64,000 bases of DNA from Paracentrotus lividus (GCA_940671915.1 CALNVZ010003433.1:29600114-29664113); one strand, 5' to 3'; numbered from the stretch's first letter, positions 46,868 through 58,330 are shown. Notes: generated by a model from the sequence alone, not told the origin. Numbers and translations: made by a program.

Positions 46868-47382
46868 AATAGACAGTACTGGTGAAAGGAATATAGGCCT
46901 AATATTAAAATATCTCAATGTGCAGAAGAATGAAACGGTCCATTATAAAAACTTGACACATGTAACTCTGCCTAAGTCGAATCTCTTCGGAACATAAAAA
47001 TCTGAGAGGTGAATAACACCTGTCTTTTATAATATTAACTAAAAAATTGCTTCGACTTAGGTGATTATTCGACATATTCAGCTTGGGAAATTATTATTAG
47101 ACCTAGCCATATGGGCGCCTATTCTAGTCGGAAAGTGGTTTAATTTTCACAAGCGGTAGAAAGTCGACTTATGCAGTGTTGACTGTATTCGTATTGTGAA
47201 GTGCAACTATATATCTTGCCATTGATTCTAGGTTTCAGATAACCCGGGCAGATGACACGTTTGCTTATGGTGAAATCGATTACTGTGTTAATAAGTGGTG
47301 TTATTTTGATTGAATACAAATAAATAGATAATTGAATTAATGAACATTAAGATTGTGTGATTTTATGAAAGTAGTAATTTTT

Positions 47383-47633
47383 TTAAGGTCTTGGGCGAAC
47401 TCTTATGTTGATGCTGGTGAAGAAAGAACTTGCACCATCTACGATCCACTCTCCAATAATTCCACTGTCATTACCGTTTGTGAAAGGGCCTCTGATGTCG
47501 TTCAACCTCGCATTGCCACAATCATGGAACCAACCGCCACCGTAAAGCTGTGCACAGTTACTAGTAGCATTCAAGTCATTGTCGTGATCAGCTGTACTGA
47601 ACCCGATCCCATCCAGGAAAGACATTGCGTCCC
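47383..47633 (-). CDS. FReD protein exon 9 (C-terminal FReD half)
   Basis: Encodes GDAMSFLDGIGFSTADHDND then NATSNCAQLYGGGWFHDCG and ends NIRVRPRP, stop TAA at 47383-47385. DxDND and NCA are the calcium and ligand-pocket region of FReDs. The usual WWY is GWF here and the usual CHxSNLNG is CGNARLN, so the binding pocket may differ. Confidence 0.93.
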
Positions 47634-50600
47634 CTAGGTATGAAAATGAAAGAAAAAGAAACACGAAGGAAGGATGTATAAAAATACATTTCAAATGCTG
47701 GTTATTACTTTGTCAACGTTTAATGTACATGCCTATATACTTTTTTTTCATCAAAAGCAAAAGGAAAATAAATGAAATCGAACATAATTCATTTCAATGT
47801 CTAATACGTTTTTAAGAGGAAAATGAATACTTTTAAGAGGAGAGATTAATAGGTTTCTGAACAAATGCCATTCCCGGAATCAAGGACCCAAGTTAAATAT
47901 CATCCCATAAAACCTATTTAAAGGATTTGCGCGACGTCATCACACAAATCGAAGTAGGCCTGTGTTGAAATACTAGTAGGTCAAATCTAATTAGTTCACA
48001 AGTTAAAACAGTACCATATACCTCAGTCAACAATCGTCTATTGTTAAAAATATTCCTTTAAACAGAGAAATCAGGATTTGAAGATCGATTTCTATGACCA
48101 TTTGTCAGTGTCCCTCAAATAGCATTCGCGTGCCTGAAATAAAAATGTGCTTTTCTGACTTCATCCGACGCAGCCCTAACGGAAGTGTGCGACCGACGCC
48201 ATCATAAACATTCAGACCTTAGAATTCAAGCCATTTATCAACTTACCTGCTGATCCAGAGTCAGCTCGTCCTATGTTCAACTGATACTCCATGCTTTCAT
48301 CGCCGATACTGAAAGAATGGTAGTGTACATGGGTACTCTCATCACCCACCAATATCATGCTTACACGGGCAAGATAGGTTCTCTGCGTCGTCAGCTGGTG
48401 GATGATGTCATTGCCAAGCCAATACTCTCTGTTGAGATCCCCAAAGCCTTTCTGGTAGTCCAGCCATGGACGATCGAAACTCACGTTCCCGTTGACCCGG
48501 CGCTGAAGTTCCTGAGGATATGCCATTTGATCATATTGATTGACAAAACGTGTCACTGATTTCTCCAAAATATAATTATAGTTATTATATTAACTCCAAA
48601 TGACTATGATCTCTCTATTGGTAAAGGCGTTTGAAGAGCCATCTTTTTAACTATACCCTCGATTTGCAGTGTGCCAAGTTTTCCGCAAGCCTATCTTCGT
48701 CAACCCACCGCCAAAAAAAAGAAGAAAAAGGGGGAAACGCATTTGGCAGACGTAGCTACTTCCAAGTGTTTGCTATGAAATAATAATGTAGACGTATATA
48801 ACCCTTTAGTTCTTTAAACTCCTGTAAAAACGTAATCAAGATGTCGGCTTGTGTGGAGGTTGAAGTGAAAACAAATAGGCCTACTCAAAATAAACAAAAG
48901 TATACGGGAAAGGTGAGACACTTTTTAAAAAATCATAGTTACCGTCCATCCGAATTTGTTTTGAGACCCGAACACACACCAGACATGGATAGGTCCGTAG
49001 AAAGATCCGTTCCGTGGGAGACATATCTCATAAACTCCATCCTCGTTGATACCTGATATCTTGAGTACATCATCACAGTCTGTGATTAAACATTCTGTTA
49101 TACAGGGGGAGTCAGAGAGATGATGAATCCATCATTTTCATAGCTCTTTTTTTTTTTACATAGATACGGACATCAAAGATAGACAGATGGGGAGAAAGAT
49201 ATGAATAAAGAGAGAAAGATAAAAGAGACGAGAGTAAGAAATGTAAGAAAGTATACGAGAGTAAATGAAGAAAGAGCACGCAACTGAAAGAGGGGGTCCG
49301 AAGAAATCCATGACTGTTTTTTTTCCCCAAAGGATATCAAATTTCATTATTTGTTCTAGAAACGAAATCTTATCAAATCACATCTATGCAAATCGAATGA
49401 CCTCACCTTCACAGTTAGTCCCATTGGTCCAATCGGGGCATGCGCATTCGTATCCCTCTGCAGTTTCCTTACACGTACCCGAATAGCAGGGATATGCGTC
49501 GCACGCTATAATGATGAAGATATATTTGATTTTAACTTGGTTGGTTGATACATATACCATTTTTAGAAATCTGTGTTGCATTTCTTACTAGAGTATGTTG
49601 ATAAAATATAGTTTGTTAATGTTTTCTTAGAAGGTGATTTATTTTTTTTATTCAACTATTTTGCAACTAATGAGAATCACAACTGTTAAATCATATTATT
49701 GTCCATTCCTCAAAATAAAAAAACTAAATAAATACAACATTATTTGTCTTCTTTTTTTTAAGGATAAGAAAATACAATAGGCACACTACATTAATGGTAT
49801 AAAAGATAACAATCATATTTGTCATTATTATTGTTATTATTGTTATTTATGTTTTCTCATTTATTTAATTATTCATTTAAATAATTTTGTTTTCTCTCTC
49901 TTTTTTTTTTTTTTTTTGTTTTTTTGTTGAAGAATACTCTTTGCAGGCTGGAAATCGAAACCCCCGTTGTTGGACTGAAAGTCTAAACTTACGATTAGGT
50001 GGGTTGGAAGTGGGTTCCACATCCATGTTGTCCACATTACAATCCAGCCCATGTGTTCCATTCACGCATGTGCATTGGTACCCATCGATCGTTTCCATAC
50101 AAGTACCTCCGTTTAGACAGGGAGCGTTGATGCACGCTAATGCCAGGGGGGGGCGGGAGAAAGAAACTAATACGGTTTATTTTCTACTTATTCTACCAGC
50201 AGCTGGTCCAATTCTCTGATTGCCTATAATGCCACATGGGCTAAACCCATTTAGTCAACTAACAATTTGGTCTAATCGATTTCCCCTTTGTCTAACACAT
50301 ACGTACTTGGTCCCATTCTCACTTGGTCTCATGGCCACTTGGTCAAATTGCCAATTCGTGTAATTACCTTTTGGTCTAGTTGCGTTTTGTCTAATGATTC
50401 CGAAATGAATATTTTGTGTATTACCAATTTGTAAATGAATTGACCAGGTGGTGTTAGACCATGTGGAAATTAGACGAAGTGGACATTAGCAGAAATGGGA
50501 ATTAGACAAAATGACACATAGGTGAAGTGATAATAAGACCAAATGTCAATTAGTCGAAATGGTTGTAGACGAAACGGAATTAGACCATGTGGGATGAGAC

Positions 50601-51423
50601 CAATGGGGTGTTAGACAAAGTGAGTTTAGATCAGTTGGCATTTTCCCAATAAGTCATATCAATTATTCCATTCAATGAAATTCTTCCTTTAGTCTTCTTC
50701 TTCTTCTTCTCATTCTTTCATTAATCTTCTCATCGAGTCGAGTCGATATCCATAAGTTAAAATTGTAATCATGAATTAATTTAGAATTGAATTAGTAGAT
50801 CCTGAATAAGAAATAGATCGTCAGCTAGGCGGCGATGTTCACCACATCACAGCGAAACTACCTGCTCGATTCTTCACTAGTCACGTGAGATGCCGAAATT
50901 CCAGCAGCATCCGAGCTGGCTGGAAACCAATCGGGGCCGCTCGGCTTTTCTAAAAATTGAACTTTATGAAAAATCACAAAAGAACATCGTAATTTTGAAT
51001 TAACCGAAAACGCCCGTGACGTGCTTAATATAACTTTGCAAAAGTACAAACTACTTTAATCATGTATTTTGATTGACAGTACTTAGAGGCAAACGCGGCG
51101 ATTTCATGTCACGACTGAGTAGGGGGGGGGACGGAAACACCCGAAAAAATAATACACTCAAAATTCGCATACTTCGCACATTATGCAGAAACTAACGAAA
51201 ATGTTTGCGAGCGCGAAGCGCAAGCCGAAAATTGCTTATAATAAAATTTAGCATTGTATTTGACATACATTTTACCTCTTTATTAGCTTCACAGGCTAAT
51301 CACTACATAAAAATATGTTAAGCTTTAAAAATCAAGGGGGACGATCTCCCGGAAAAAACGACCCCCCCCCCCCCGTCCCCGGGATCGCTGCGAATGCTTA
51401 GAGGCTAACAAATTGATATTAAA

Positions 51424-51467
<44 letters not shown>

Positions 51468-54400
51468 TTTTTTTTTAATACTAGCTAGTTTATTTATTTA
51501 TTTTTTATTTTTATTTTTTTAGGGTTTGACACTAAAAGATGGTTATTGTCTTGTTTTTTTTTCTCAGAATTTACGATTGTTTGTAAACAAGGGCGAATCT
51601 TAGACATGGAGGATGGGCGCTCGAATCGTACGTGTCGTTTACTCACTCTGATTGACCTCGTACATATTTAATACAGAGAGGATTTCTTAATACTAATCAG
51701 CTAATGGGAGATACCATACTAGAAACTTGGGATTCAATACTCACAGGCCAAGGGTTCATGGGAAATGCACACCGAGACTTTAAACTCTTTTAGTACCCTC
51801 GGTCGTAGAATGCAAAATGCGACTTGTGCCAAAGTGGAGATGAAATCAAAACATACACACAGACATAAATATACAACCGAACCCAAATTAAACCGGTATA
51901 ACTTGTTAACGGAAAGCTATTGAGCGATCACTTTTCAAAATCATTAAGAGTATTTTTTAGGTCTGTAAGTGACCATTTTTCTCTTTGACGTGTGTTCATT
52001 TGTGGATTTCTGGATGGATGAATCTCATTTTACACATAATTCAGTTGATCGGTGTAACAACACTCTTTCTAGTTATTTCACTCTCAACCTCTTTGTTAAA
52101 AAGTTATGCTACATTGATCAGGATGGCGTGGCTTTTTTTTTTGTCATCATTTTATCCCGTTTTAGGCACAAGTCGAATTTTACATATTCTCAAACAATGC
52201 GCCATAGTCATCCAAGCGTACACACATACCACCAAAAAAAAATTGCACCAAAGATGCGGAAGAAGTTGCTCTTTCAAAATGTAAATTACTCAATGTATAA
52301 GAGTTTGGGGTTCAAAAATCGAACGTCTTTTTTATTTGCAATTTTCTAAGTGTTCATTTTTTTATAATTTTCTATCTCTTGGTAGGCCCTATGTGCCCAT
52401 TTACAATCTATCTGGTTCCTAGCTTTTAATAATTATAATAGAATATGGCATCGGGGAGAAATAAAAGTACTAACAGTATTTTTCATATCATTTTGCATAA
52501 AACATTATCTTTTTCAGGATACTATTTGGTACGATGTCCACAGTCGAGATCGGGAAAACATAAGAAATATGATTCAACAAGACAGAAAAAATATTCAAAC
52601 ACATATTTAGTTTGTTTCGTCAAGGCAAACACACAGTGTATGCAATTTCTCAATCCTCGAGCGTTGCTATAGCAAGGCCAAACTGTCACTATAGTTAACT
52701 CAGATTATGATTGTTGTTGGTAGCTGTAGCCCTATATACTTATATTATTGGTTAATGCAGTTGGTTTAAACAAGTGTAATTTTATGAAAAATAATGTGTA
52801 CAATGACTAGGAGCAAAGACGTCTTTTAGAGGGAAAAAAATGAAAAGAGGAAAACATAATTCTTCAGCACCCACAAATTAGGTAATGACCCATAAATGAA
52901 GTAGACAAAGTTTTGGTGAAATTGCAATTATTATTCTAGATAATCAGCAATCTTGGGTCAGTCATCCATCCATTATTGTCTGGTTGGTCGGGGAAAGAGA
53001 AGGGGAAGGGGACCAAAGACCCCAAAAGTCCTAATTTTAGATACCTTTTCCTCTTGTTGTTGTTGTTGTGGGGTTCATTAGCATGCATGTTTAAAGCTTG
53101 CGTTCCACAAATTTGAAAAATGGAGATGAAATAGATCGGCCAATGCTTTATTACCTGGTAATTTGCAGATGACACCGTTCACCTTTACCGTAGACCCAAG
53201 TCTATAACTGGCGATCAGGTGATCTGATGACAGTCTCTTGTGTACCAGCTTAATGACTTCATCAGTGCCAAAGAGGCCCGAGATACTTGGGCATTCCAAT
53301 GTTCGTGGGAAATTGGAGCACATATCCTGCCGCGCTGAAATATCAAATAATATACATGTAGATGAGGCCAGTTGATGTTTAAACCACCTCCTAAATGCTC
53401 ACTGTCGGTTGGGGTTAATTTTTGGGGGCCGTATAGAAGGTCATATATCAGCCATAGGGGTAGGGTTCTGGCGGTCAACCGGGCATTCAGATTTTTTTTC
53501 TCCCTTTCTTTTTTCTTTTAATTTTTTGCTTTTAGAGCAACTATTGGGACCCCTTACTTTAAGGTCGATTCGGAGCCTCCCCCCCCCTAAAAAAAAATTT
53601 CTTGGTGTCCATATGTTTTAGGAAAATTTGGCGCTCCCCTAAGGTAAATTTGGAACCCCCTTTCCACCTTTTCTCATTTTTTGGCGCCCCGTGCGCGCCT
53701 ACCCGGGAGCCCGGGCCCCGTGGGCCCCCGAATACGCGCAGGCATAAGGAATTTTAAGAAATTAAAAGGCAAATGAAAAAAACATCATTTCTTTTTCCAA
53801 TACGGTCTAGCTGGGAGTTAAGTGAAGAAGTTATCTGCAAGTCCTTAAAACTAAAAACAAATTATACATAAGAGGCTGTTAATTTCTCATTTTGAAGTTT
53901 TGAAAATGTTTTATAAACGTACAAAATTTTTCCAAGATAAACGCTGAAAAATCCAGCTTTCAAGGTTTTTTAGGGAAAACATTTTTGCAAGATGGACATA
54001 AAAATCGCACACTGCAAAAACGCCGGTGTTAAATGTGCAACACCAAGCTAGTGTTAAGCATGTGGTGTTAGTCTCAGTGTTAGATTAATAACAGAGGGTG
54101 TTAAATTTTCGACACCAAGCAGGTGTTAAGCATTGAGGTGTTATTCTTATTGTAAGATTAACACCAGTGGGTGTCACAACGGGGCAGAAAATCAACACCT
54201 GATGTGGTGTCGGGTATCTAGTGTTAACTTTGGTTTAAAATAGCACCAAACGGGTGTTATTTCCGTAGCATTTGCCAGTAAGGCATATTTTTTTATCGAT
54301 GTTAACACCCGGACGGGTGTTAGAAAAGTCAGAATATGGCATACGCAAAAAATCCAGTTTCGTGATTGGTTGAAAATCGGAACTGATATTTTTCCGAAGA

Positions 54401-55127
54401 TCCGGCTGCAATCCGCCACTTTTCCTTCGCGCTTGAGATTCAGATCATCTAAAATCCAACCAAATTCAGAGACCTTAAAGATTGTTCGCGTGGTGGCTGG
54501 AGGAGTTAATCTTTTGGTGGGAGCTATGATGACTTTGAAAGAGATTGTAAGACATCATCATGATTATTGATAATAAAAATGGCAGTTTGGTCTTCTATAC
54601 AGTGCGTCCAAAAGAACTATACACTTTTGACAAGGCTACAATAAATATATATGATTCTTGGGGAAAATGTTGGATGATTATATAAAGCTCATAATTATCC
54701 TCAATTATCATTATGACATAAACAATTCTGAAAATAACGCATTCTTCAGTGAGTAATGCCCACTTTTATGAGGGACATAAAACATAGCCTGCGCAGGAAT
54801 TCGCTGTTCATCTACCACCTGGATATGGAATGCAAGAAGGATTCAAAGAATAATGGAATGAATCAGCTAACAGAGTAAAAGATATATCAAAAGTCAAACT
54901 ATCAAATATTATGCAAAATGTAGTTTTTCACCGTTTTGTTTTCATATCATTGATTTTTACTCTGACTATAGTTTATTTTTGTCTTTGTTAGCGATTTATT
55001 CTATTATTACTTGAATCCTTTTTGGCTTGCCATACCCAGGGGATAAATGAATAGCGAATTCCTGCGCAGGCTGTTTTTTGTGTCCTTCATAAAAGTGGGC
55101 ATTGTCATTGAAGAATGCGTTATTTTC

Positions 55128-55171
<44 letters not shown>

Positions 55172-56950
55172 CATAATGATAGTTGAGAGTATGAACTTTA
55201 TATACATCTAACTTTTTCCCCAAGAATCATATATTTTCAATTTGGTAGCCTTGTCAAATTGTATAGTTCTATTTGGGACGCACTGTATAGCATTGCAGTG
55301 CATGTCTGCACATTACATGTTGCTGACACGATAACTGCCTTTTTTTATTATCAATGATCACGATAAATGTCGTGCCATCCTTACCATTGTTAGAACACAA
55401 AAATAGTGTCAAATTAACACCCTTTTAGTGTTAAATAGTCAACACCAAGAGTGGTGTTCATTAAACCACATCAGTGCTAAATGATCACTCGCAGTGTTAA
55501 TTTACACCACTATAGGTGTCATTTAATCAACACCTTTTGATGTGTAAAAAAGTGACACCACTGCCTGGTGTTAATTTACAATCATTTGGTGCGGTCCTCT
55601 CAGAACACCATTAAGTCGTGTTTAAAATCAACACTGGTGGTGTTACTTTTAACACCTCAGTTTTTGCAGTGCACTTTCTTTTTTTGAAGTATTATTATCA
55701 CCAGCTTTCAGTAGTTAATTTCTAATTACCCAATTAATTTAACAATCCAGTTTTTGATCTAGGTCAGGGGCACACCAATCCATATGGCAATACGTATTTC
55801 CAATATTAAAGTGGGACTATAGGCCTACGTATTTAATTTAGGTAATTGATATGTCAACGTATTTTTTTAATACAAAGGCACTTGACACGCGGGACGGTCA
55901 AGGGAATTGGATAACGATTTTGTTTAATCAATATTGAAATTCATGATGAATAGACCACTTGAAAATAGATATATTAAAACAAAACAAACAAAAAAAAACA
56001 ATTTTACTGTTAAAAAAACTTCATTACAAAAAACAGCAGCCGGAATATTAGAGATAAACTAATTTCTTTTTTAATATGTTAGAATGTAGTCGTAATTATA
56101 CTGCTTCACCCAGCAATTGAAATACTTTTTAGGAAATTACCATCTACTTTTAAATGGTTTTAACTCCTATGATATAAGTCGGCTACCTTTGTCCTTTGGT
56201 ATTTATATTATTTTTTTTGAAGATTAGGGGTGAATTTTAGATTATCCAGATATTTTGCAATCATGATCTTGCATTCTGAGAAACGAAAAATTAACAGTTT
56301 TTGCAGTTAAAGGCTTGTTACCAAAATGTATAAAAATTTTATTAGCTTTTGGTTTTATGTGTTATTTCCCTACTGGAAAGAATTAACATGATGTGTTAAA
56401 AGTGCATCAACTTGTTCGACTACGTCAAAACGCTTAAAAGCTCAGATTTAGCATTTTTTCACAAAGTTTTCACATACTAGTGTTGTTTGATTTTACCATC
56501 GTCTGTGATTATACTTTTCACAATATGAATATGAGTGATTCGTAATGTTAAAATACTCAAATTAAGCAGTGTGAAAACGATTTCACGCTGTGTTCACATC
56601 GTAGGACACTGTGTTTTTCCAGCAGGGGCAATTTTACAGGATTGTACTCACCTTGAACTCTGCACAGAAATTGGAAGGTGAGGAAAATCGCAAAAATCTG
56701 AAAAGATCAGAACGGAAATTATTCATTATTTATTTCAGAGTTCCTGGTATGTATTTAAGTTATGATATGATTTTATCATTTTATCTGAAACTCATAAAAT
56801 AAATTTTGCTTATCTTTAAGGAACTGGGACGGGGTGAAACTCGCCCTCTGCACTTTGGAAGGGAAACATCTAATATTTGCATTGAAAAAACTACACAAGA
56901 GAAAATATTAAATTATTAAACCCCATCCAAAATACCATATAACTTACCAT
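47383..56950 (-). CDS. Secreted EGF plus fibrinogen C-terminal domain protein
   Basis: Nine exons on the minus strand: 56948-56950, 56652-56697, 53155-53334, 51745-51822, 49993-50136, 49407-49505, 48943-49079, 48247-48511, 47383-47633. All borders are GT/AG, phases match and the coding sum is 1203 nt (400 residues). Residues 1-17: signal peptide (M IFAIFLTFQFLCRVQ). 18-102: cysteine-containing module, unassigned. 103-135 and 151-183: EGF domains with six cysteines each. 184-400: fibrinogen C-terminal (FReD) domain of usual length, with GFGDL, EYWLGND, IHQLTTQ, FSTADHDND and a C-terminal GEW...IRVRP. Such proteins (ficolin/tenascin/FREP kin) are secreted or matrix lectins and adhesion proteins; the ligand cannot be told here. 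The start ATG is the last codon of exon 1, with an in-frame TGA upstream. Confidence 0.88.
47634..48246 (-). other. FReD gene intron, nothing notable
   Basis: AT-rich intron without recognised repeats. Confidence 0.6.
48247..48511 (-). CDS. FReD protein exon 8
   Basis: Acceptor TATCCTCAG, donor GTAAGT; phase 0 in, phase 1 out. It encodes ELQRRVNGNVSFDRPWLDYQ then GFGDLNREYWLGNDIIHQLT. I preferred this acceptor to one 51 nt upstream because GWT followed by ELQRRVNG matches the family pattern GWTVIQRRVDG without an insertion. Confidence 0.92.
48943..49079 (-). CDS. FReD protein exon 7 (FReD start)
   Basis: Phase 1 in, phase 0 out. It encodes DCDDVLKISGINEDGVYEIC and ends GSQNKFGWT. The DC and GVYEI pattern opens a fibrinogen C-terminal domain; C, C and GWT are in their usual places. 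Confidence 0.9.
49407..49505 (-). CDS. FReD protein exon 6 (EGF domain 2)
   Basis: A symmetrical phase 1-1 exon of 99 nt. It encodes CDAYPCYSGTCKETAEGYEC then ACPDWTNGTNCE, with all six EGF cysteines. The Asn/Asp plus Tyr pattern of calcium-binding EGF domains is only partial. Confidence 0.93.
49993..50136 (-). CDS. FReD protein exon 5 (EGF domain 1 plus linker)
   Basis: A phase 1-1 exon of 144 nt. It encodes CINAPCLNGGTCMETIDGYQ then CTCVNGTHGLDC, a complete EGF domain, followed by a 15-residue linker NVDNMDVEPTSNPPN. Confidence 0.93.
50196..50646. mobile_element. Foldback element of GTCTAAT/ATTAGAC words, copy 2
   Basis: Starts CAGCTGGTCCAATTCTCTGA like copy 1 at 28078 and keeps the same order of GTCTAAT words on the left and ATTAGAC words on the right. 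The two copies are clearly homologous but diverged by many substitutions and small indels. Confidence 0.8.
51110..51395. repeat. Dispersed-repeat-like segment with GCGAAGCGC words
   Basis: Contains poly-G, GAGCGCGAAGCGCAAGCCGA and poly-C followed by GTCCCCGGGATCG. It is more CpG-rich than its surroundings. It resembles an interspersed repeat, but ends and family cannot be defined. Confidence 0.4.
51427..51476. repeat. Poly-T tract
   Basis: Two T runs (33 and 12 nt) separated by TTAA-like sequence, in the intron of the FReD gene. Confidence 0.9.
51745..51822 (-). CDS. FReD protein exon 4 (N-terminal module, part 2)
   Basis: A phase 1-1 exon of 78 nt. Acceptor CTTTGGCACAAG, donor GTGAGT. It encodes AFCILRPRVLKEFKVSVCIS then HEPLAC. 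The frame and phase fit both neighbours. Confidence 0.7.
51823..53154 (-). other. FReD gene intron
   Basis: AT-rich. The open frames on the plus strand have no family resemblance. No repeat was recognised with confidence. Confidence 0.5.
53155..53334 (-). CDS. FReD protein exon 3 (N-terminal module, part 1)
   Basis: A phase 1-1 exon of 180 nt. It encodes ARQDMCSNFPRTLECPSISG, then VIKLVHKRLSSDHLIASYRL and GSTVKVNGVICKLP. The SYRLG stretch after a helix-like segment faintly recalls thrombospondin N-terminal-like (TSPN/LamG) domains, but the module is too short and cysteine-rich to assign. Confidence 0.8.
53681..53745. other. Isolated GC-rich block
   Basis: GGCGCCCCGTGCGCGCCTAC followed by CCCGGGAGCCCGGGCCCC and GGGCCCCCG, with overlapping GC palindromes, in an otherwise AT-rich intron. 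It probably belongs to a dispersed repeat extending back to about 53400; ends not found. Confidence 0.6.
54011..55670. mobile_element. Palindromic DNA element rich in GGTGTTAA/AACACC, carrying a nested insertion
   Basis: Starts ACTGCAAAAAC and ends GTTTTTGCAGT, flanked by GCAC on both sides (54007-54010 and 55671-55674), a possible 4-bp target duplication. Both arms are built from GTGTTAA and AACACC words in alternating orientation. Inner arms also pair (ATTGATAATAAAAA at 54567-54580 against TTTTTATTATCAAT near 55340). A mariner-type element occupies its centre (54600-55285). The superfamily is not certain. Confidence 0.75.
54600..55285. mobile_element. Mariner-type MITE with long inverted arms, nested in 54011-55670
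   Basis: Ends CAGTGCGTCC and GGACGCACTG with TA on both sides (54598-54599, 55286-55287), as for Tc1/mariner. Arms pair over roughly 200 bp, for example CAGCCTGCGCAGGAATTCGC-like words and AAAGTGGGCATT in inverted order. A T27 plus GT tract sits in the right arm. No transposase. Confidence 0.8.
55671..56651 (-). other. Intron stretch, nothing recognised
   Basis: AT-rich with no supported exon or clear repeat. Confidence 0.5.
56652..56697 (-). CDS. FReD protein exon 2 (signal peptide)
   Basis: 46 nt, phase 0 in, phase 1 out. It encodes IFAIFLTFQFLCRVQ, a hydrophobic stretch fitting a signal peptide. Acceptor CTTTTCAG, donor GTGAGT. Confidence 0.75.
56948..56950 (-). CDS. FReD protein exon 1 (start codon at splice donor)
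   Basis: ATG immediately followed by GTAAGTT. An in-frame TGA lies about 21 nt upstream, so this is the only start that reads into the signal peptide frame if the exon continues upstream. The 5' end of the exon is unknown. Confidence 0.6.
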
Positions 56951-57830
56951 GACTTTGTTTCGACGAAGCACTCAACATTGACGATTATTCCAAATTACGT
57001 CATCCCTCCTGTCTCTCTTTCTCTCTTCCGGCCTATAATAATTCAAAACAGAAACTCGTTCCTAATCATATCCCACTATGATATCACTTCAATTCCTTGT
57101 CCATATACTTGCTTGTCATACGCTCCGATGGGCGGCTTTTTTGTCGTGGTTCTCGTAAAGGCGCTGTGCCAAAAACTCCTGTACTATATACTACTACGCC
57201 CAAATAACACGAACGCACACGCACACGAATGCACACGCACACTTACCCACACAAACCGTCAAACACTATTACACACAACATTACACTCACACACACACAC
57301 ACACATACCCCACACACACGCACACAGACTCGCACCATGTACACACAAGACATTCGTTTCTCTGAGGAAAAGCACAATCCGCCGTTTGTCACGTGGGTGG
57401 GTAAAAACTGACTGGATGGACGTACGTACTGGCATGAAATAGACATACGTATTCAATACTTTAAGCTTTTATGAAAAATTAATTTAAATTAGCTTTTAAA
57501 AGACGAGATTTTATTGCAACATTCTAATAAAAAGTTAAGGGGAAAGCTTGCACAATTACGAATACCATATTTTCAAAAGCCACTAATGATTTATTGCACC
57601 TTTTAGTTCCAAGAAAAAACGCGTTTGAATACCACAAGTTTTACAAAAGTCTAACGAAAATTTATATTGAGAGAGGTACCATTTTATTGCTCTAAAAAAA
57701 TGCTGAAAGACATTTACCAACCTAAACAATGTTTTTTTTTCAATAGGCCTAATAAAATTCATGATCAATGTGGATTGAGTGCCTTTGGGAATTAACCTCT
57801 TTACCCATACGCCTCCGGTTGGTCTCTCTT
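56951..57830. other. 5' flank of the FReD gene with CA-rich tract
   Basis: Should contain the promoter of the minus-strand gene; I could not identify core elements. It includes the (CA/CACG)n tract at 57205-57330. Confidence 0.4.
57205..57330. repeat. CA-rich microsatellite
   Basis: CACACG and CACACA runs with interruptions. Confidence 0.9.
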
Positions 57831-58330
57831 CACTGAAAACCTAAACGGGTAGACGACTAGGTTTTAAGCTAGTCGTAGTGATGCCCAGACTGACTAGCTT
57901 TAAAACCAGTCGGTCACGACGGACTAGCTTTCCTTCAACACAACCCGATTATTACGGATTAGCTTTAAAACTAGTCCGTCTCTACGGACTAGCTTGAAAG
58001 CTAGTCCGTCAACTTAGTCCGTCACAGACGGACTAGTTTTAATGCTCGTCGGTCACGACGGACTAGCTTTCAGAAAGCTATAGGTCATGACAGACTAGCT
58101 TTAAGCTAGTCGGTCACGACAGACTAATTTTAAACCGGTCCGTCGTGACCGACTAGTTTGACGGACTAGCATAAAAGCTAGTCGTAGTGATGCCCAGACT
58201 GACGAGCTTTTGAGCAGGACTAGCTTTACAGCTAGTCGGTCATGGTGTAAAAGCTGGTCCGTCGCGCTTTTCTGTCGCGATGTTCTTGCTGCTGTCTTGA
58301 CAGTTAGCATGACGGACGAGGTTAACATGG
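57831..58330. repeat. Palindromic GACTAGC array 1
   Basis: About sixteen GACTAG/CTAGTC words, mostly as units like GACGGACTAGCTTTAAAGCT followed by its mirror, at roughly 30-35 bp spacing. It starts CACTGAAAACCTAA and ends GACGGACGAGGTT. A sub-block GTAGTGATGCCCAGACTGAC occurs twice (about 57875 and 58184). The array must fold into multiple hairpins. Confidence 0.85.

Larger units (their letters stand above)
53335..56651 (-). other. FReD gene long intron filled with DNA elements
   Basis: A 3.3 kb intron. It holds a GC-rich block (53681-53745), the nested palindromic element 54011-55670, and plain AT-rich sequence after 55680. Confidence 0.7.

Noticed and set aside
48512-48562. Upstream acceptor for FReD exon 8, adding 17 residues
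   Set aside because: It would insert KSVTRFVNQYDQMAYPQ between GWT and ELQRRVNG, where the family has no insertion; the acceptor at 48512 gives the canonical sequence in phase.
50862-50949. Splice-bounded minus-strand open segment (KPSGPDWFPASSDAAGISAS and on) that could be an extra exon of the FReD gene
   Set aside because: Its length (88 nt) does not fit between the phase-1 exons on either side, and joining it to exon 4 makes a TAA codon at the junction.
58101-58328. 75-codon minus-strand frame
   Set aside because: It is a translation of the GACTAGC palindromic array.
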